Part shown: positions 7,766 through 16,793 of the stretch, piece after piece | Numbering within the stretch: the first letter of the stretch is position 1 | Layout: each line of letters begins with the position of its first letter | Source: Oligoflexus tunisiensis | Lineage (GTDB): Bacteria; Bdellovibrionota_B; Oligoflexia; Oligoflexales; Oligoflexaceae | Length of the DNA stretch: 64,000 bases | Direction of reading: 5' to 3' | Assembly: GCF_001748245.1 (NCBI RefSeq) | Contig: NZ_BDFO01000001.1 | Span: 3,747,208 to 3,811,207, forward strand | Position numbers and translations under genes: made by a program | The notes under the pieces: generated by a model | Told to the model about the DNA's origin: nothing | Database searches by the model: none | The model's input: the letters and a program-made list of their open reading frames with translations, nothing else

Positions 7766-8731
7766 CTATTGGACGGTCACACCTTGGATAACCTGCCATT
7801 CCCAGCGCCCTGCGACTTCCGAGAAAGCACCAACCCGCACATCATAACTGCCGGGACTCACACCTTGGATAGCAACGCTTGTTCCTGACGAGCCGAAGCG
7901 GTAGGTAGGCGCTGCAAAGGACTGTCCAGCCGGCGTGAACTCCACAGAGTAACGGGCGATTTTTTCGCCGGCCTGCCAGGTCACAACTCCACCGTTACCC
8001 GAGAGCGTGCCGCCTGGTGCGGGCTGCGTGACGGGGAACGAGCGTCGTGCCGGGGACGAGATCTTAAAGCTGCGGACTTCGCTGGCGCCGCTGGCATTGT
8101 TCACCTGCCAGTACCAGGTGCCAGGATAGGGATTTTCAAAGCTATAGGTGCTGGCGCCATTCAGAGTCACAATTTTCACGGGAGGATTCATCGTCTGGCT
8201 GCGGGAGAAGACGATCTTATCGGCCGGGCCTTCCCACTGGAATTCAGCTGGGCCTTCCGTTTCGTCATAGGACTGGGACGCGCCATCCGCCGGCGAGATG
8301 AGGGTGATCGCGCCGGTGGGCGCAGGCGCAGTCTCAGCCATGGGCTGAGCTGTTTCCACCGGTTTGGCCGCATCCATGGGCATCGACATGTCCTCGACAT
8401 TGTCGCCCATATCAGCCATGCCTTCTTCGTCCATCATTTCCTCGTCGTCCATCGCTTCCTCAGCGCTTGTCATCTCATCTTCGGAAGGTTCCGACATGAA
8501 GAAGTAAGCGGCTCCGAGGATACCGATCACGGCCACGGCACCGAGGATCAACTTGGTCTTGTTTTCAGAAGCGAAGCCACCGCTCTTGAAAATCTGCGAG
8601 ACGGCATTGGTGTTGGTGCCGAAATCGCTCGAGAATTCGCCTTTCAGTTCGCCCGTAAAAGGATTGGATTGCGCGCCTGAATTCTGGCTAAAGGCGGCAT
8701 TCGAATTTGGATCGAGATTCGTATCGTTCAT
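7766..8731 (-). CDS. Single-pass membrane protein with acidic Met-rich segment and beta-sandwich domains
   Basis: 321 residues from ATG 8731, chosen because GGGAGACAAGG directly precedes it; the longer frame to 8842 lacks a site. Residues 1-58 are polar, 60-79 form a membrane helix preceded by lysines (N-terminus inside), 81-120 are extremely acidic and methionine-rich (MDDEEMMDEEGM, DMSMPMDAA), and 130-321 form two or more Ig/fibronectin-like units (ITLISPADGAS, WYWQVNNASG, TWQAGEKIARYSVEF, WEWQVIQGVTVQ). The layout resembles FecR/Ig-type periplasmic proteins, but no FecR motif is clear. The acidic Met stretch might bind metal or act as a spacer. A terminator follows. Confidence 0.7.
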   Translation of the reverse strand: MNDTNLDPNSNAAFSQNSGAQSNPFTGELKGEFSSDFGTNTNAVSQIFKSGGFASENKTKLILGAVAVIGILGAAYFFMSEPSEDEMTSAEEAMDDEEMMDEEGMADMGDNVEDMSMPMDAAKPVETAQPMAETAPAPTGAITLISPADGASQSYDETEGPAEFQWEGPADKIVFSRSQTMNPPVKIVTLNGASTYSFENPYPGTWYWQVNNASGASEVRSFKISSPARRSFPVTQPAPGGTLSGNGGVVTWQAGEKIARYSVEFTPAGQSFAAPTYRFGSSGTSVAIQGVSPGSYDVRVGAFSEVAGRWEWQVIQGVTVQ

Positions 8732-8872
8732 CCTTGTCTCCCTGGAAGCAGCAGGGCGGGCGCCCAGAATAATGAGTCTTGCTTTGAATGATGCGTGTGG
8801 CAGTCCTAGAATTATTCTAAAACCTCTCAACGCTGGACGCAAGACAGCTGCTTTTCGTCAATGTTTTGGCAG

Positions 8873-10693
8873 TCAAGGCGAATGCTGGTCATCGATGAAA
8901 CGATGGATCCGCGAATCCTGAAAAAGATGGTTGTAGGACTCGAATTTCCTTAGAGTTCCTGCTTCCACAAACCAGATCTCATCAAAATAAGGGAGCTGCT
9001 GGAGGCGATGGGTGACAAAGAGCATGCAAAGTTTGCTCTGTTGGCAGCGCTCGATGAGACGGCGGGTGATGGCCTCTTCCGCCAGCGGATCGATGGCGGC
9101 CGTGACTTCATCCATAAGAAGAAGGGGCTGCGGCCGCAACATGGCCCTGGCTATGGTCAAGCGCTGCATCTGCCCACCCGAAAGCGGCGTTTGGATAAAG
9201 TCGATCGGACTATCCAAAGTCTGGGACATGGCGTTCAACTCAGTGCTGAGACCCACAAATTCCAGTTCTTTTTGCAAACGCTCATCCGGGCAGCCGGTGG
9301 GATGACCATACAAAAGATTTTCACGAATGCTGGCGGAAAAGAGAAAAGGCTTTTGACTGACAAGGGTCGCCGCCTGCACCACGGAGGACAGATCATGATC
9401 CGCGTCCCAGACTTCCGGCTGCAAAAGTCCGGATAGCACCTTGATCAGACTCGATTTGCCCGCACCACTCGGGCCAATCAGGGCCACGGTCTTGCCCGGC
9501 ACCAGCTCCAGATCTTCCGCGGTCAGGCGGAAGCCTTCCTTATACGCCACGGTCAGATGTTTGATCGTTAAGCCCTGCTCGGGCTGCCAGGGTTTGATAT
9601 GAGGGTCGATGGTCCGGCGGGTTTCGGCCAGCTCCCGAACCGTGGCAAAGGTCTGCAGACTCTGTTTCAGGATACCTTTGGTCTCATGATAGCGGGCCAG
9701 CTGCTCGCCGACGCTCTTCAAAGGCCGCAGGACGATACCCAGCGCCGCAAAGAACTGGAGCAGCTGACTGGCCTCCAGGCGAAAGCCTTGCACCTGGCGC
9801 GTGACGGCCCAAAGGATGGCGGCAAACATCAGAAAGCCGACCATCTCCACACTGGGCGCGAGCGCCGCCCGCACAAAGATCGAGCGTCGGATCATGCGAT
9901 AATAGCCATGATTCATCTGGCGAAAGCGTTCCTTTTCCAGCCCTTCGCCCCGCTGCGCGCGAATAAATTCGAAACGCTTGCGCAGATCCAGAACGGCACT
10001 CACCATACGCCCGAGTTCCCTTTGCCATAATTCGGCAAACACTGCGATGCGCTTGCCCGTCCGGCCCGTACTGGCCATCAAAGGAATGGCCAGGAGGGTC
10101 AGGATCAGACCCGAGGGCCAATGAATAAAATATAAAGCGATCACCGAAGCGATCACCATAATGCCGTCGCGTACAAGTCCGGTCAGCAGATCGGAGAGCC
10201 GCATCTGCAGAAAGGCCACATCGTTCATGATCACGGACATCCACTCACCGGGGGACTTCTGCGTGACTTTCTGAAAGGGCAATTGCAAAATCGCGGCAAA
10301 TAATTTTTCCCGATAGCGACGCCCGAGGTGCAGAGCCATCACCTGCTGCTGGTGCTGATAGATGAAACCGGCGAAGCCATTCACGACAGCTGCAAAAAAA
10401 ATCATGAACGGAAGATACCGGGCCAGCTCCATCCGCGTAATGGACAAAGGACCGAAATCGGGCAGCCACTTGACGACCGCAGGAGGCAGCAGCGAATTCA
10501 AGGTAAACGAACCGTCGACCGGTGTGTCGAACATCGCTTTAAAAAGGGGACCGATGAGGAGGAGGAAAAGACCTTGCGCGACGGAGAGAAGGCCGAGAGA
10601 CAGCACGATTTGGACGAGACAGGATTTAATTTCGCTCAGAGGCTCAAGCAACAAGGGCTTGAACCAGGTGCGCAGACGGATCCGGGGATTCAT
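8873..10693 (-). CDS. msbA: MsbA-type lipid A/lipid flippase (ABC exporter)
   Basis: 606 residues: a six-helix exporter domain (about 1-330) fused to an ATPase. Walker A is GPSGAGKSS, the signature LSGGQMQR, Walker B LLLMDE, and the switch His lies in FVTHRL. As the last gene of the Lol-Bam-Lpx operon, right after lpxB, its likely job is flipping lipid A-core or a related lipid across the inner membrane as a homodimer. Start ATG 10693 overlaps the lpxB stop as ATGA; a longer frame to 10735 would run into lpxB and was not chosen. Sequence outside the motifs is quite diverged, so another lipid or drug substrate remains possible. Confidence 0.8.
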   Translation of the reverse strand: MNPRIRLRTWFKPLLLEPLSEIKSCLVQIVLSLGLLSVAQGLFLLLIGPLFKAMFDTPVDGSFTLNSLLPPAVVKWLPDFGPLSITRMELARYLPFMIFFAAVVNGFAGFIYQHQQQVMALHLGRRYREKLFAAILQLPFQKVTQKSPGEWMSVIMNDVAFLQMRLSDLLTGLVRDGIMVIASVIALYFIHWPSGLILTLLAIPLMASTGRTGKRIAVFAELWQRELGRMVSAVLDLRKRFEFIRAQRGEGLEKERFRQMNHGYYRMIRRSIFVRAALAPSVEMVGFLMFAAILWAVTRQVQGFRLEASQLLQFFAALGIVLRPLKSVGEQLARYHETKGILKQSLQTFATVRELAETRRTIDPHIKPWQPEQGLTIKHLTVAYKEGFRLTAEDLELVPGKTVALIGPSGAGKSSLIKVLSGLLQPEVWDADHDLSSVVQAATLVSQKPFLFSASIRENLLYGHPTGCPDERLQKELEFVGLSTELNAMSQTLDSPIDFIQTPLSGGQMQRLTIARAMLRPQPLLLMDEVTAAIDPLAEEAITRRLIERCQQSKLCMLFVTHRLQQLPYFDEIWFVEAGTLRKFESYNHLFQDSRIHRFIDDQHSP

Positions 10694-11859
10694 GCAGTTT
10701 TGTTGCTCTTGGCGGCGCGTTTGCCCTGCTTCCATTGACCGATTTCGCGGCCAATATAGTCAGCAGCGTTTTCGGCAGCGAAGCCCTGCAGGCTGAGCTT
10801 CACATCAAGCAGGTCTTGTAGCATCTTATCGCGCTCAGGGCCAGCACTGATCAGCTTTTTCGCCACAGCCAGAAGCTGGTCGGGGGCTGTATCGGATCCA
10901 TACTCCGGGAGCACGGCTTTGCCCACGGTCTGATTCAGAAGGCAGCGCAGTCCCGTTTGTGGCATGTGGCTTGGATAAATCGGAATCACGGGAACTTGAA
11001 ACAGCCCGCATTCCATCGTGATCGCACCGCAGCCGGTTATGGCGAGCGCGGATAGGGATAAAAGTTCCAGGTGCATGCCCGGCATCACCCGCAGGGACTG
11101 AGGCTGGGCCTTGCCCTTTTCCATATGTTCTTTCAAAGACAGATTGCAGATCTTGACGCTCGGGTCCTCGATCAGCTGATCGGCCACGGAAAGGACGACC
11201 TGGATATCCTTCTCCTGCGACAGGGATTCCGCCAGCTGCTGAAAAACCGGCAGCGTGGCCTGAAAGCCTTCCACCCGTCCTCCGGGGAAGATGGACACGA
11301 TCGGTCGATTCGGTAAAAGACCGAGCGAGGGAGCTTCGACAATCACGCGGTCCACGCGATCCTTGTGCGGGCTGCCTATGTAATAGTAAGGAACGCCCGC
11401 TTTCTGAACCAGCTCACTGCCCTGCGGACTGATCCCAAGGGCCAGCTCAAGGCGTTGGCCCACGGTCGCGAAGTCGATGCCTTTGATGGCGCCGACGGGC
11501 GTGATTTCATAGAGGACCACGGGAATGTTTTGAGATTTGAAAAATCCGGCCAGCTCATGATGCAGGAACGAATACCCGACCAGGATCGCCACCTGCGGGG
11601 CATTTTTTTCGAGTTCCTGAGTCAGCTGCGTATAAAAGTTTTTGGCCTCCTCGCTCATCTGAGCTTTATCATGGAGGCCAAGATTCAAACAGGTTTGCAG
11701 ATCACCGAGACGGGTGGATCGCGTGCGACCCGACCATTCGCCGAAAATCCCCAGGCATTCGACCTTGGGGAATTGGTCGTTCATTGCCAGGACCAGTTCA
11801 GAAGCCAAAATATCGGCAGACGCAGAACGGGCGGAAATGAAATAGCTCGACCTTTTCAA
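10690..11859 (-). CDS. lpxB: Lipid-A-disaccharide synthase, diverged
   Basis: 389 residues. Joins UDP-2,3-diacylglucosamine and lipid X into the lipid A disaccharide at the inner membrane. The N-terminal FISARSASADILASELV corresponds to the FISAGEASGD element of LpxB, but Gly is Ala and the Glu is Ser. Later motifs are VSIFPGGRVEGF (usual LPGSR region), ALAITGCGAITMECG (usual SGTATLE) and PVIPIYPSHMPQ. The start is TTG 11859 with GGGGAG seven bases upstream, overlapping the lpxA stop as TTGA; the end overlaps msbA as ATGA. The operon position makes the call safe despite divergence. Confidence 0.85.
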   Translation of the reverse strand: MKRSSYFISARSASADILASELVLAMNDQFPKVECLGIFGEWSGRTRSTRLGDLQTCLNLGLHDKAQMSEEAKNFYTQLTQELEKNAPQVAILVGYSFLHHELAGFFKSQNIPVVLYEITPVGAIKGIDFATVGQRLELALGISPQGSELVQKAGVPYYYIGSPHKDRVDRVIVEAPSLGLLPNRPIVSIFPGGRVEGFQATLPVFQQLAESLSQEKDIQVVLSVADQLIEDPSVKICNLSLKEHMEKGKAQPQSLRVMPGMHLELLSLSALAITGCGAITMECGLFQVPVIPIYPSHMPQTGLRCLLNQTVGKAVLPEYGSDTAPDQLLAVAKKLISAGPERDKMLQDLLDVKLSLQGFAAENAADYIGREIGQWKQGKRAAKSNKTA

Positions 11860-12674
11860 CGACAGACTCCCCTTTCACTGCGTTTGAGGAAATCAATAAA
11901 CTTGCGTCGCTGTTCGGAATCAGGAACTTCCAATTCCATGCGGCTGACAGCATCTTCGATCGTAAGATTCTCATTGAAGAGGATTTTGAACATATTCTTT
12001 ATATCAGATATGCGCTGCTTTGGTAAATCAGAACGACGCAAACCGACCACATTGAGCCCCGAGATGCGAGCCCGATCCCCTTGAACCATGCAGTAGGGCG
12101 GCACATCCTGGACTACAATGGCTCCGGCTGCGATCATCGCCCGCTCACCGAAGCGGCAGAACTGATGCCCGCCGGCCATTCCGCCAAACACCGCGAAATC
12201 CTCGACTTCCACATGACCGGCTAGCTGCACGCCGTTGGCCAGTATGCAGTTGCTTCCGATGTGACAGTCGTGACCTATGTGGGTGTAGGCCATAATCAGA
12301 TTGTTATCATTCAACGTGGTTCGCCCACCGCCGTTCACTGTTCCGATGGAAATATTCACATACTCACGCAGGCGATTGTTCTTCCCAATGATCAGCTCGG
12401 TGTCTTCCCCACGGTATTTCAAATCCTGGGGATCCGAGCCTATGGTGGCCATCGGATAAACTATAGTGCCCTCGCCAATTGTCGTTTTGCCTTCGACCAC
12501 AGCGCCTGCACCCACCTGCACGTCACGGGCGAGCTTGACCTTGGGACCGATAACAGCTCGCGGACCGACGTGGACGCCTTCCTCAAGCTCCGCACCCTTG
12601 TAAACGAGCGCAGTCGGGTGAATATAAGTGCCCTGAGGCGCCTCTTTTTGCTCTTCAGCTCTGTAGTCCAGCAT
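11856..12674 (-). CDS. lpxA: UDP-N-acetylglucosamine O-acyltransferase
   Basis: 272 residues. First step of lipid A synthesis: transfers a 3-hydroxyacyl chain from acyl carrier protein to UDP-GlcNAc. Left-handed beta-helix hexapeptide repeats fill residues 15-200 (IHPTALV, GVHVGPRAVIG, GAVVEGKTTIGEG), with ATIGSDPQDLKYRGED and YTHIGHDCHIG, where His135 is the catalytic residue (His125 in E. coli). The C-terminal helical domain is present (LRRSDLPKQRISDIKNMF). It begins 14 bp after fabZ and its stop overlaps the lpxB start. Confidence 0.97.
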   Translation of the reverse strand: MLDYRAEEQKEAPQGTYIHPTALVYKGAELEEGVHVGPRAVIGPKVKLARDVQVGAGAVVEGKTTIGEGTIVYPMATIGSDPQDLKYRGEDTELIIGKNNRLREYVNISIGTVNGGGRTTLNDNNLIMAYTHIGHDCHIGSNCILANGVQLAGHVEVEDFAVFGGMAGGHQFCRFGERAMIAAGAIVVQDVPPYCMVQGDRARISGLNVVGLRRSDLPKQRISDIKNMFKILFNENLTIEDAVSRMELEVPDSEQRRKFIDFLKRSERGVCR

Positions 12675-12688
12675 GGATTTTTACTCGT

Positions 12689-13156
12689 TTAGCTCAGCTT
12701 GGCAGTAAATACACAGGACGCAGCCAATTCACCAGAAACCTTGGCCGTGCCGTTAAACCAAAAGAAGTCCTTGCGCTGCTTTTCCACCACGATATGAAGT
12801 TCCAGGGCATCGCCAGGCGTGACCTGACGCCGGAAGCGTGTTTCACCGATCTCGGTGAGCAGGCAGGAGTTTTTGCGTTCGGGGAAAGTAAGGCGGCCCA
12901 GGATACCAGACGCCTGGGCCATGGCTTCAACAATCAAAACCCCTGGCATCACAGGATTGCCAGGGAAATGGCCTTGCAGATAAGGATCGAGTCCGGACAC
13001 CATCTTGAGGGCCCGGATGTATTCACCCGGGCGATAGTCCAGAACGCGATCGACGAGCAGGAAGGGATAACGATGGGGCAACCAATCTTGAATGGAACCC
13101 AGGCCGGCTGTGGGCGTGGAACTGTTGGTGCTGTTGGCCGTTTCTGAATTCATCAT
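12689..13156 (-). CDS. fabZ: 3-hydroxyacyl-ACP dehydratase
   Basis: 155 residues, hot-dog fold. Dehydrates 3-hydroxyacyl-ACP in fatty acid synthesis and so competes with LpxA for the same substrate. Catalytic His28 and His63/Glu77 are in LPHRYPFLLVDRV and GHFPGNPVMPGVLIVEAMAQ. A Ser/Thr-rich 20-residue N-terminal extension precedes the conserved fold. Either of two adjacent ATGs (13156, 13153) could be the start, with GGAG upstream. It sits between skp and lpxA; the lpxD gene that usually occupies the skp-fabZ gap is absent. Confidence 0.96.
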   Translation of the reverse strand: MMNSETANSTNSSTPTAGLGSIQDWLPHRYPFLLVDRVLDYRPGEYIRALKMVSGLDPYLQGHFPGNPVMPGVLIVEAMAQASGILGRLTFPERKNSCLLTEIGETRFRRQVTPGDALELHIVVEKQRKDFFWFNGTAKVSGELAASCVFTAKLS

Positions 13157-13171
13157 GGTGGCTGCTGCTCC

Positions 13172-13753
13172 TTATTTCTTGGCCGTGTTGCCTTTCTTGC
13201 TCTGCGCTTCGAAAGCTGCAATCACATCCTTGGTCATATCCACTGGATCCTTGAGGTAAAGCAGGCCCGCGCTGTTGGTTTCAAAAACCATATCGACGCC
13301 TCTCTGCTTCGCCATATCATTGACCAGTCTGCTGACAGCGATCGCAATCTTCTGGGTCGCCGCCTGTTCCTTGCCTTTGATCTCATTCTGGAAGCTCATC
13401 TCTTCATTACGAAGCGACATGAACTTTTCCTGGAATTCCTTTTGTTTGGTCATCCGAGCTTGTTCGTTGAGAAGTGGAGCTTGTTTTTCCCACTCCTGGT
13501 TCATCTTGTCGAGTTCTTCCTTCTTCTTCAGCAAATCTTTTTCTTTGGCCTTGATCTGTTTTTCCAAATCCGCACGGGCCTGCTTGCCTTCCTCGACGTT
13601 GAGGATGACGGCTTGCATATCCACGACCGCATATTTGCCACCCGCGGCAGGTGCGGCCACGGCTTCAGCCGGGCTTGTCCTGGCATAGGCAGTACAAAGA
13701 ACAAGCAGCGGCAACCACTGACGAACCTGACGGAGCAGTCCGGAAAAATGCAT
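13172..13753 (-). CDS. skp: OmpH/Skp-family periplasmic chaperone
   Basis: 193 residues from ATG 13753, chosen over ATG 13762 because AAGGG is then well spaced. A long signal peptide (LLPLLVLCTAYA) precedes YAVVDMQAVILNVEEGKQARADL, the conserved OmpH beginning, followed by a long charged coiled coil (about 70-145) rich in Lys and Glu, and IAIAVSRLVNDMAKQRGVDMVFE near the C-terminus. Skp trimers hold unfolded outer-membrane proteins for BamA, which is the upstream gene (26-bp gap). Confidence 0.93.
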   Translation of the reverse strand: MHFSGLLRQVRQWLPLLVLCTAYARTSPAEAVAAPAAGGKYAVVDMQAVILNVEEGKQARADLEKQIKAKEKDLLKKKEELDKMNQEWEKQAPLLNEQARMTKQKEFQEKFMSLRNEEMSFQNEIKGKEQAATQKIAIAVSRLVNDMAKQRGVDMVFETNSAGLLYLKDPVDMTKDVIAAFEAQSKKGNTAKK

Positions 13754-13788
13754 GGGCGACATCCCTTTTGACTAAGTTGAAAATACTA

Positions 13789-16098
13789 TTAATAACCCAG
13801 GTAGAAAATGAATTTTAGATCACCGGGTCGTCCGTTTTCAATGGGATAAGCCCATTCAAAGCGGAAAGGTGCCACCGGGGTAATCCACCGGAAGCCGAAA
13901 CCCACATCCCGATGAAAGCCGGTGAGTTCCATCTCTTCGGTCTCATCATAAACCCGACCCATGTCGTAGAAGACCAGACCTTTGATATTGGCTTCCTTGA
14001 TAATCGGCATGAAGTACTCCGCCTGGAAGAGCAGCTTTCTGTTACCACCTTTGTTGATAACATTGGCCTCGCTGTTCGGCGCCTGCATGATGCTGTACTT
14101 CGGACCGAGCGAAAGGTTATCGTAGCCGCGCATGTTCTCGGCCCCACCCAAGCGATAACGGGTCAGCATGGGAATCGGCTGGTCGCCGTTGGGCCATAGC
14201 AAACCGAAGTCACCGAAGAAGCGGAAGTAGGTCCGATAGGTTTCCGAGAAATCCCAGGGAATATAGAACGCGGCCGAGGCCGACGTTTCCAGATACTGCC
14301 GGGTTCCGCCGAGCAGGCTGCCACCGGTAAATTCCTGAGCAAATCGAATATCCGAACCTTCGGAAGGATCGATATAGTTGTTGGTCGCATTCCGCGCCAC
14401 GCCCAGGATGATACTGTTTTCCCGGCCCGCTTCGACGAAGCTGCCCACCAGGGACGTATCCGACTGGATATCGATGATCGAGGTCCGGTAGGTGATCGAT
14501 GCCCGCACCAGCTCGATGATCCGCCGGCCGACGCTGATACTGCCGCCTTTGCGACCTTCCTGAATATCCACATCATCCGCGATCAGCCGCACTTCATTCC
14601 GCACAAAGGCCGAGAAGCCCAGCGACCAATAGGAATCATTCACCCGCGGATCGGTCAAACCCAATTCGAGCGAGTAGTTCTTCCCACCGTTCCAACGACC
14701 GGTGACATTGGAGCGCCAGCCCTTTCCGCTCTGGTTTTCTTCGGAATAACGGCCCTGGCCGAACCACTTGTTTTCCGCAGCTTCCGCGCCCGGGCTGAAG
14801 CCCAGAGCGGCCTGCAGCTGGCCGGTTGGTTTCTCTTTCACCTTGAAGCGGTAGTGCAGAATATGCGGCTGCTTTTCATCGCGCTGCCGAACCGTCTGCA
14901 CCTCTTCAAAGAAGCCGAGGCGTTCCATATTCGCCTTGGATGTGGCGAGGCGCGTGCCGCTGTAAAGCTCGCCGTCCGCGACCTCCAGCTCACGCCGCAG
15001 AACGTTGTCGCGGGTCTTGGTGTTGCCGATAAAGGTAAAGTCACCGAAGTAAACCTTCTCACCCTTGGCGATTTCATAATTCAGATAGACCAGCTTTTGC
15101 TCGCGGTCATAGCGATGCTTGGGGTTCACATCGACGAAGGCATAACCCTTGTCCCCGTACTTGTCGATCAGCATCTCGACGTCCTTGCGGAAGTTCGAGA
15201 AACGGAACAATTCGCCCGGTTTCAGCTGCATCCATTCTTTGATTTCCTCGACGGGATACAGAACATCCCCGGAAATCTCGATGCCACCGACATTATATTG
15301 AATGCCCTCTTCCAGTTCGAAGGTCAGGCGCACGAAGCGGCGATCTTCCTCAATCACCTTCACCGGGGTCCCGACATTGACTTCGGCAAAACCCTGATCC
15401 TTATAAAGGTAACTGATGACTTCCGTATCGCGCTTGATGAATTCGTCGTTATAAACCGAGCCCGGCGCCGAAAGATTCGACATGCGGGTGTAGGGACGCG
15501 AGAAGAAATTCCCGATCAGCTCCGCATCCGAAAAGAAATGGTTGCCCATGATGTGCACGTCGCCCACCAGGACTTTCCCGCCTTCCTCGATATTATAGAC
15601 GAGGGTCACTTCGTTTTCGTTGTTGGGATTGACTTCCAGCTTGTAGGACGCTTTGGCGAGATAGTACCCTTTTTCCAGGTACTGCTTCTCGATCATGCGC
15701 AGGTCGTTGGTGATCGTGCTTTCATTGACGATCGTATAGACCTTGGTTTCGAGCTTGTCCTTGAAATCATCTTCCTTCAGTTCTTCGAGGCCATTGAACT
15801 GAATCGCGACAATCGCCGGTTTTTCCTTCACATCAATGATGACGCGAACGCCACCCGCGACGTCTTCGCGATAGACGCGAATATCGGAAAAATAGCCAAG
15901 CTCGTGCAGTTTTTTGATGTCTTCGCGAATGGTTACCGGATCGAGGTTTTCGCCCTTGGCAGATTGGATGCTCGTTAGGATGGCATCAGCCTCGACCTTT
16001 TTATTGCCGCGAACAACCATTTCAGAAATACGTTCCGCAGCCGAAAGGCTCGGCGTTAAAGCCGCGAGCAGTGGCAATGCGATGAGCAGTCGTCTCAC
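13789..16098 (-). CDS. bamA: Outer-membrane protein assembly factor BamA
   Basis: 769 residues with a signal peptide (MRRLLIALPLLAALTPSLSA), five POTRA repeats from ISEMVVRGNKKVEADAILTS to about residue 425, and a 16-strand Omp85 barrel. The loop 6 motif reads GGAENMRGYDN, so RGY takes the place of the common VRGF. The C-terminus ends LKFIFYLGY with the aromatic last residue typical of outer-membrane barrels. The start is GTG 16098 with GGGGGA upstream, overlapping the lolD stop as GTGA. It inserts barrels into the outer membrane and is essential in other species. Confidence 0.97.
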   Translation of the reverse strand: MRRLLIALPLLAALTPSLSAAERISEMVVRGNKKVEADAILTSIQSAKGENLDPVTIREDIKKLHELGYFSDIRVYREDVAGGVRVIIDVKEKPAIVAIQFNGLEELKEDDFKDKLETKVYTIVNESTITNDLRMIEKQYLEKGYYLAKASYKLEVNPNNENEVTLVYNIEEGGKVLVGDVHIMGNHFFSDAELIGNFFSRPYTRMSNLSAPGSVYNDEFIKRDTEVISYLYKDQGFAEVNVGTPVKVIEEDRRFVRLTFELEEGIQYNVGGIEISGDVLYPVEEIKEWMQLKPGELFRFSNFRKDVEMLIDKYGDKGYAFVDVNPKHRYDREQKLVYLNYEIAKGEKVYFGDFTFIGNTKTRDNVLRRELEVADGELYSGTRLATSKANMERLGFFEEVQTVRQRDEKQPHILHYRFKVKEKPTGQLQAALGFSPGAEAAENKWFGQGRYSEENQSGKGWRSNVTGRWNGGKNYSLELGLTDPRVNDSYWSLGFSAFVRNEVRLIADDVDIQEGRKGGSISVGRRIIELVRASITYRTSIIDIQSDTSLVGSFVEAGRENSIILGVARNATNNYIDPSEGSDIRFAQEFTGGSLLGGTRQYLETSASAAFYIPWDFSETYRTYFRFFGDFGLLWPNGDQPIPMLTRYRLGGAENMRGYDNLSLGPKYSIMQAPNSEANVINKGGNRKLLFQAEYFMPIIKEANIKGLVFYDMGRVYDETEEMELTGFHRDVGFGFRWITPVAPFRFEWAYPIENGRPGDLKFIFYLGY

Positions 16099-16793
16099 CA
16101 GGGTCCCCCAAAATCCACAATATTTCCGTCTTCCATCACCACCTGGTAGGGCATCCGCTTGGCCAGCTCCATGTCGTGTGTTACCAGAAGCATGGTCAAT
16201 TGATTCCGTTTACCTAAATCCATCAGCAAGGACTCCACGAGTTCCCCGCTTTTCTTGTCGAGGTTCCCCGTGGGTTCATCCGCCAGGAGAATCGGTGGCT
16301 CCATCAGCAAAGCGCGGGCAATGGCCACCCTTTGCTGTTCCCCGCCGGAAAGCTCTGCCGGCCGGTGGTTCAAGCGATGGCCAAGTTCCACCGCTTGCAA
16401 AAGTTTGATCGCCCGATCACGCAGAAGGCTGCGGTTGCCACCCGAAATAAGGCCGGGCATCATCACGTTTTCAATCGCCGAGAATTCGGGCAGCAGATTA
16501 TTCATCTGGAACACAAAACCCACAGTGCGATTGCGAAAGGCTGACGCTGTATGATCGCTAAGGTTCGATACATCCTTGCCGTTCAGCCTCACGGAGCCAG
16601 CACTTGGAGTATCAAGAGTGCCGATCACATGCAACAGCGTACTTTTCCCGGAACCAGATCGGCCGGTTACCCCAACCAGCTGGCCTTTGCGGACTTTCAG
16701 GTTTACGCCTTGCAAAGCCTGCACTTGTTGCCGTTCCACTTGATAAGTCTTAAAGACACCTTGGAGTTCGATAATCGGGGTCGTCACTGTCAC
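16095..16793 (-). CDS. lolD: Lipoprotein-releasing ABC transporter ATPase
   Basis: 232 residues from GTG 16793. This start overlaps the permease stop as GTGA and has GAGG five bases upstream; the longer frame to 16988 lies inside the permease gene. Motifs: IIELQGVFKTYQV, Walker A GRSGSGKST, Q-loop VFQMNNLLPEFSAIENV, signature LSGGEQQRVAIARAL, Walker B ILLADEPTGNLD, H-loop VTHD. The LLPEFSA and NLD features are typical of LolD/MacB-type ATPases. It powers extraction of outer-membrane lipoproteins from the inner membrane with the adjacent permease. Confidence 0.95.
   Translation of the reverse strand: MTVTTPIIELQGVFKTYQVERQQVQALQGVNLKVRKGQLVGVTGRSGSGKSTLLHVIGTLDTPSAGSVRLNGKDVSNLSDHTASAFRNRTVGFVFQMNNLLPEFSAIENVMMPGLISGGNRSLLRDRAIKLLQAVELGHRLNHRPAELSGGEQQRVAIARALLMEPPILLADEPTGNLDKKSGELVESLLMDLGKRNQLTMLLVTHDMELAKRMPYQVVMEDGNIVDFGGPW

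Noticed and set aside
14854..15978. 374-codon open frame on the plus strand opposite bamA
   Set aside because: It lies entirely antisense to a certain gene, has no ribosome-binding site, and the sequence shows no domain. Such frames are expected opposite GC-rich genes.
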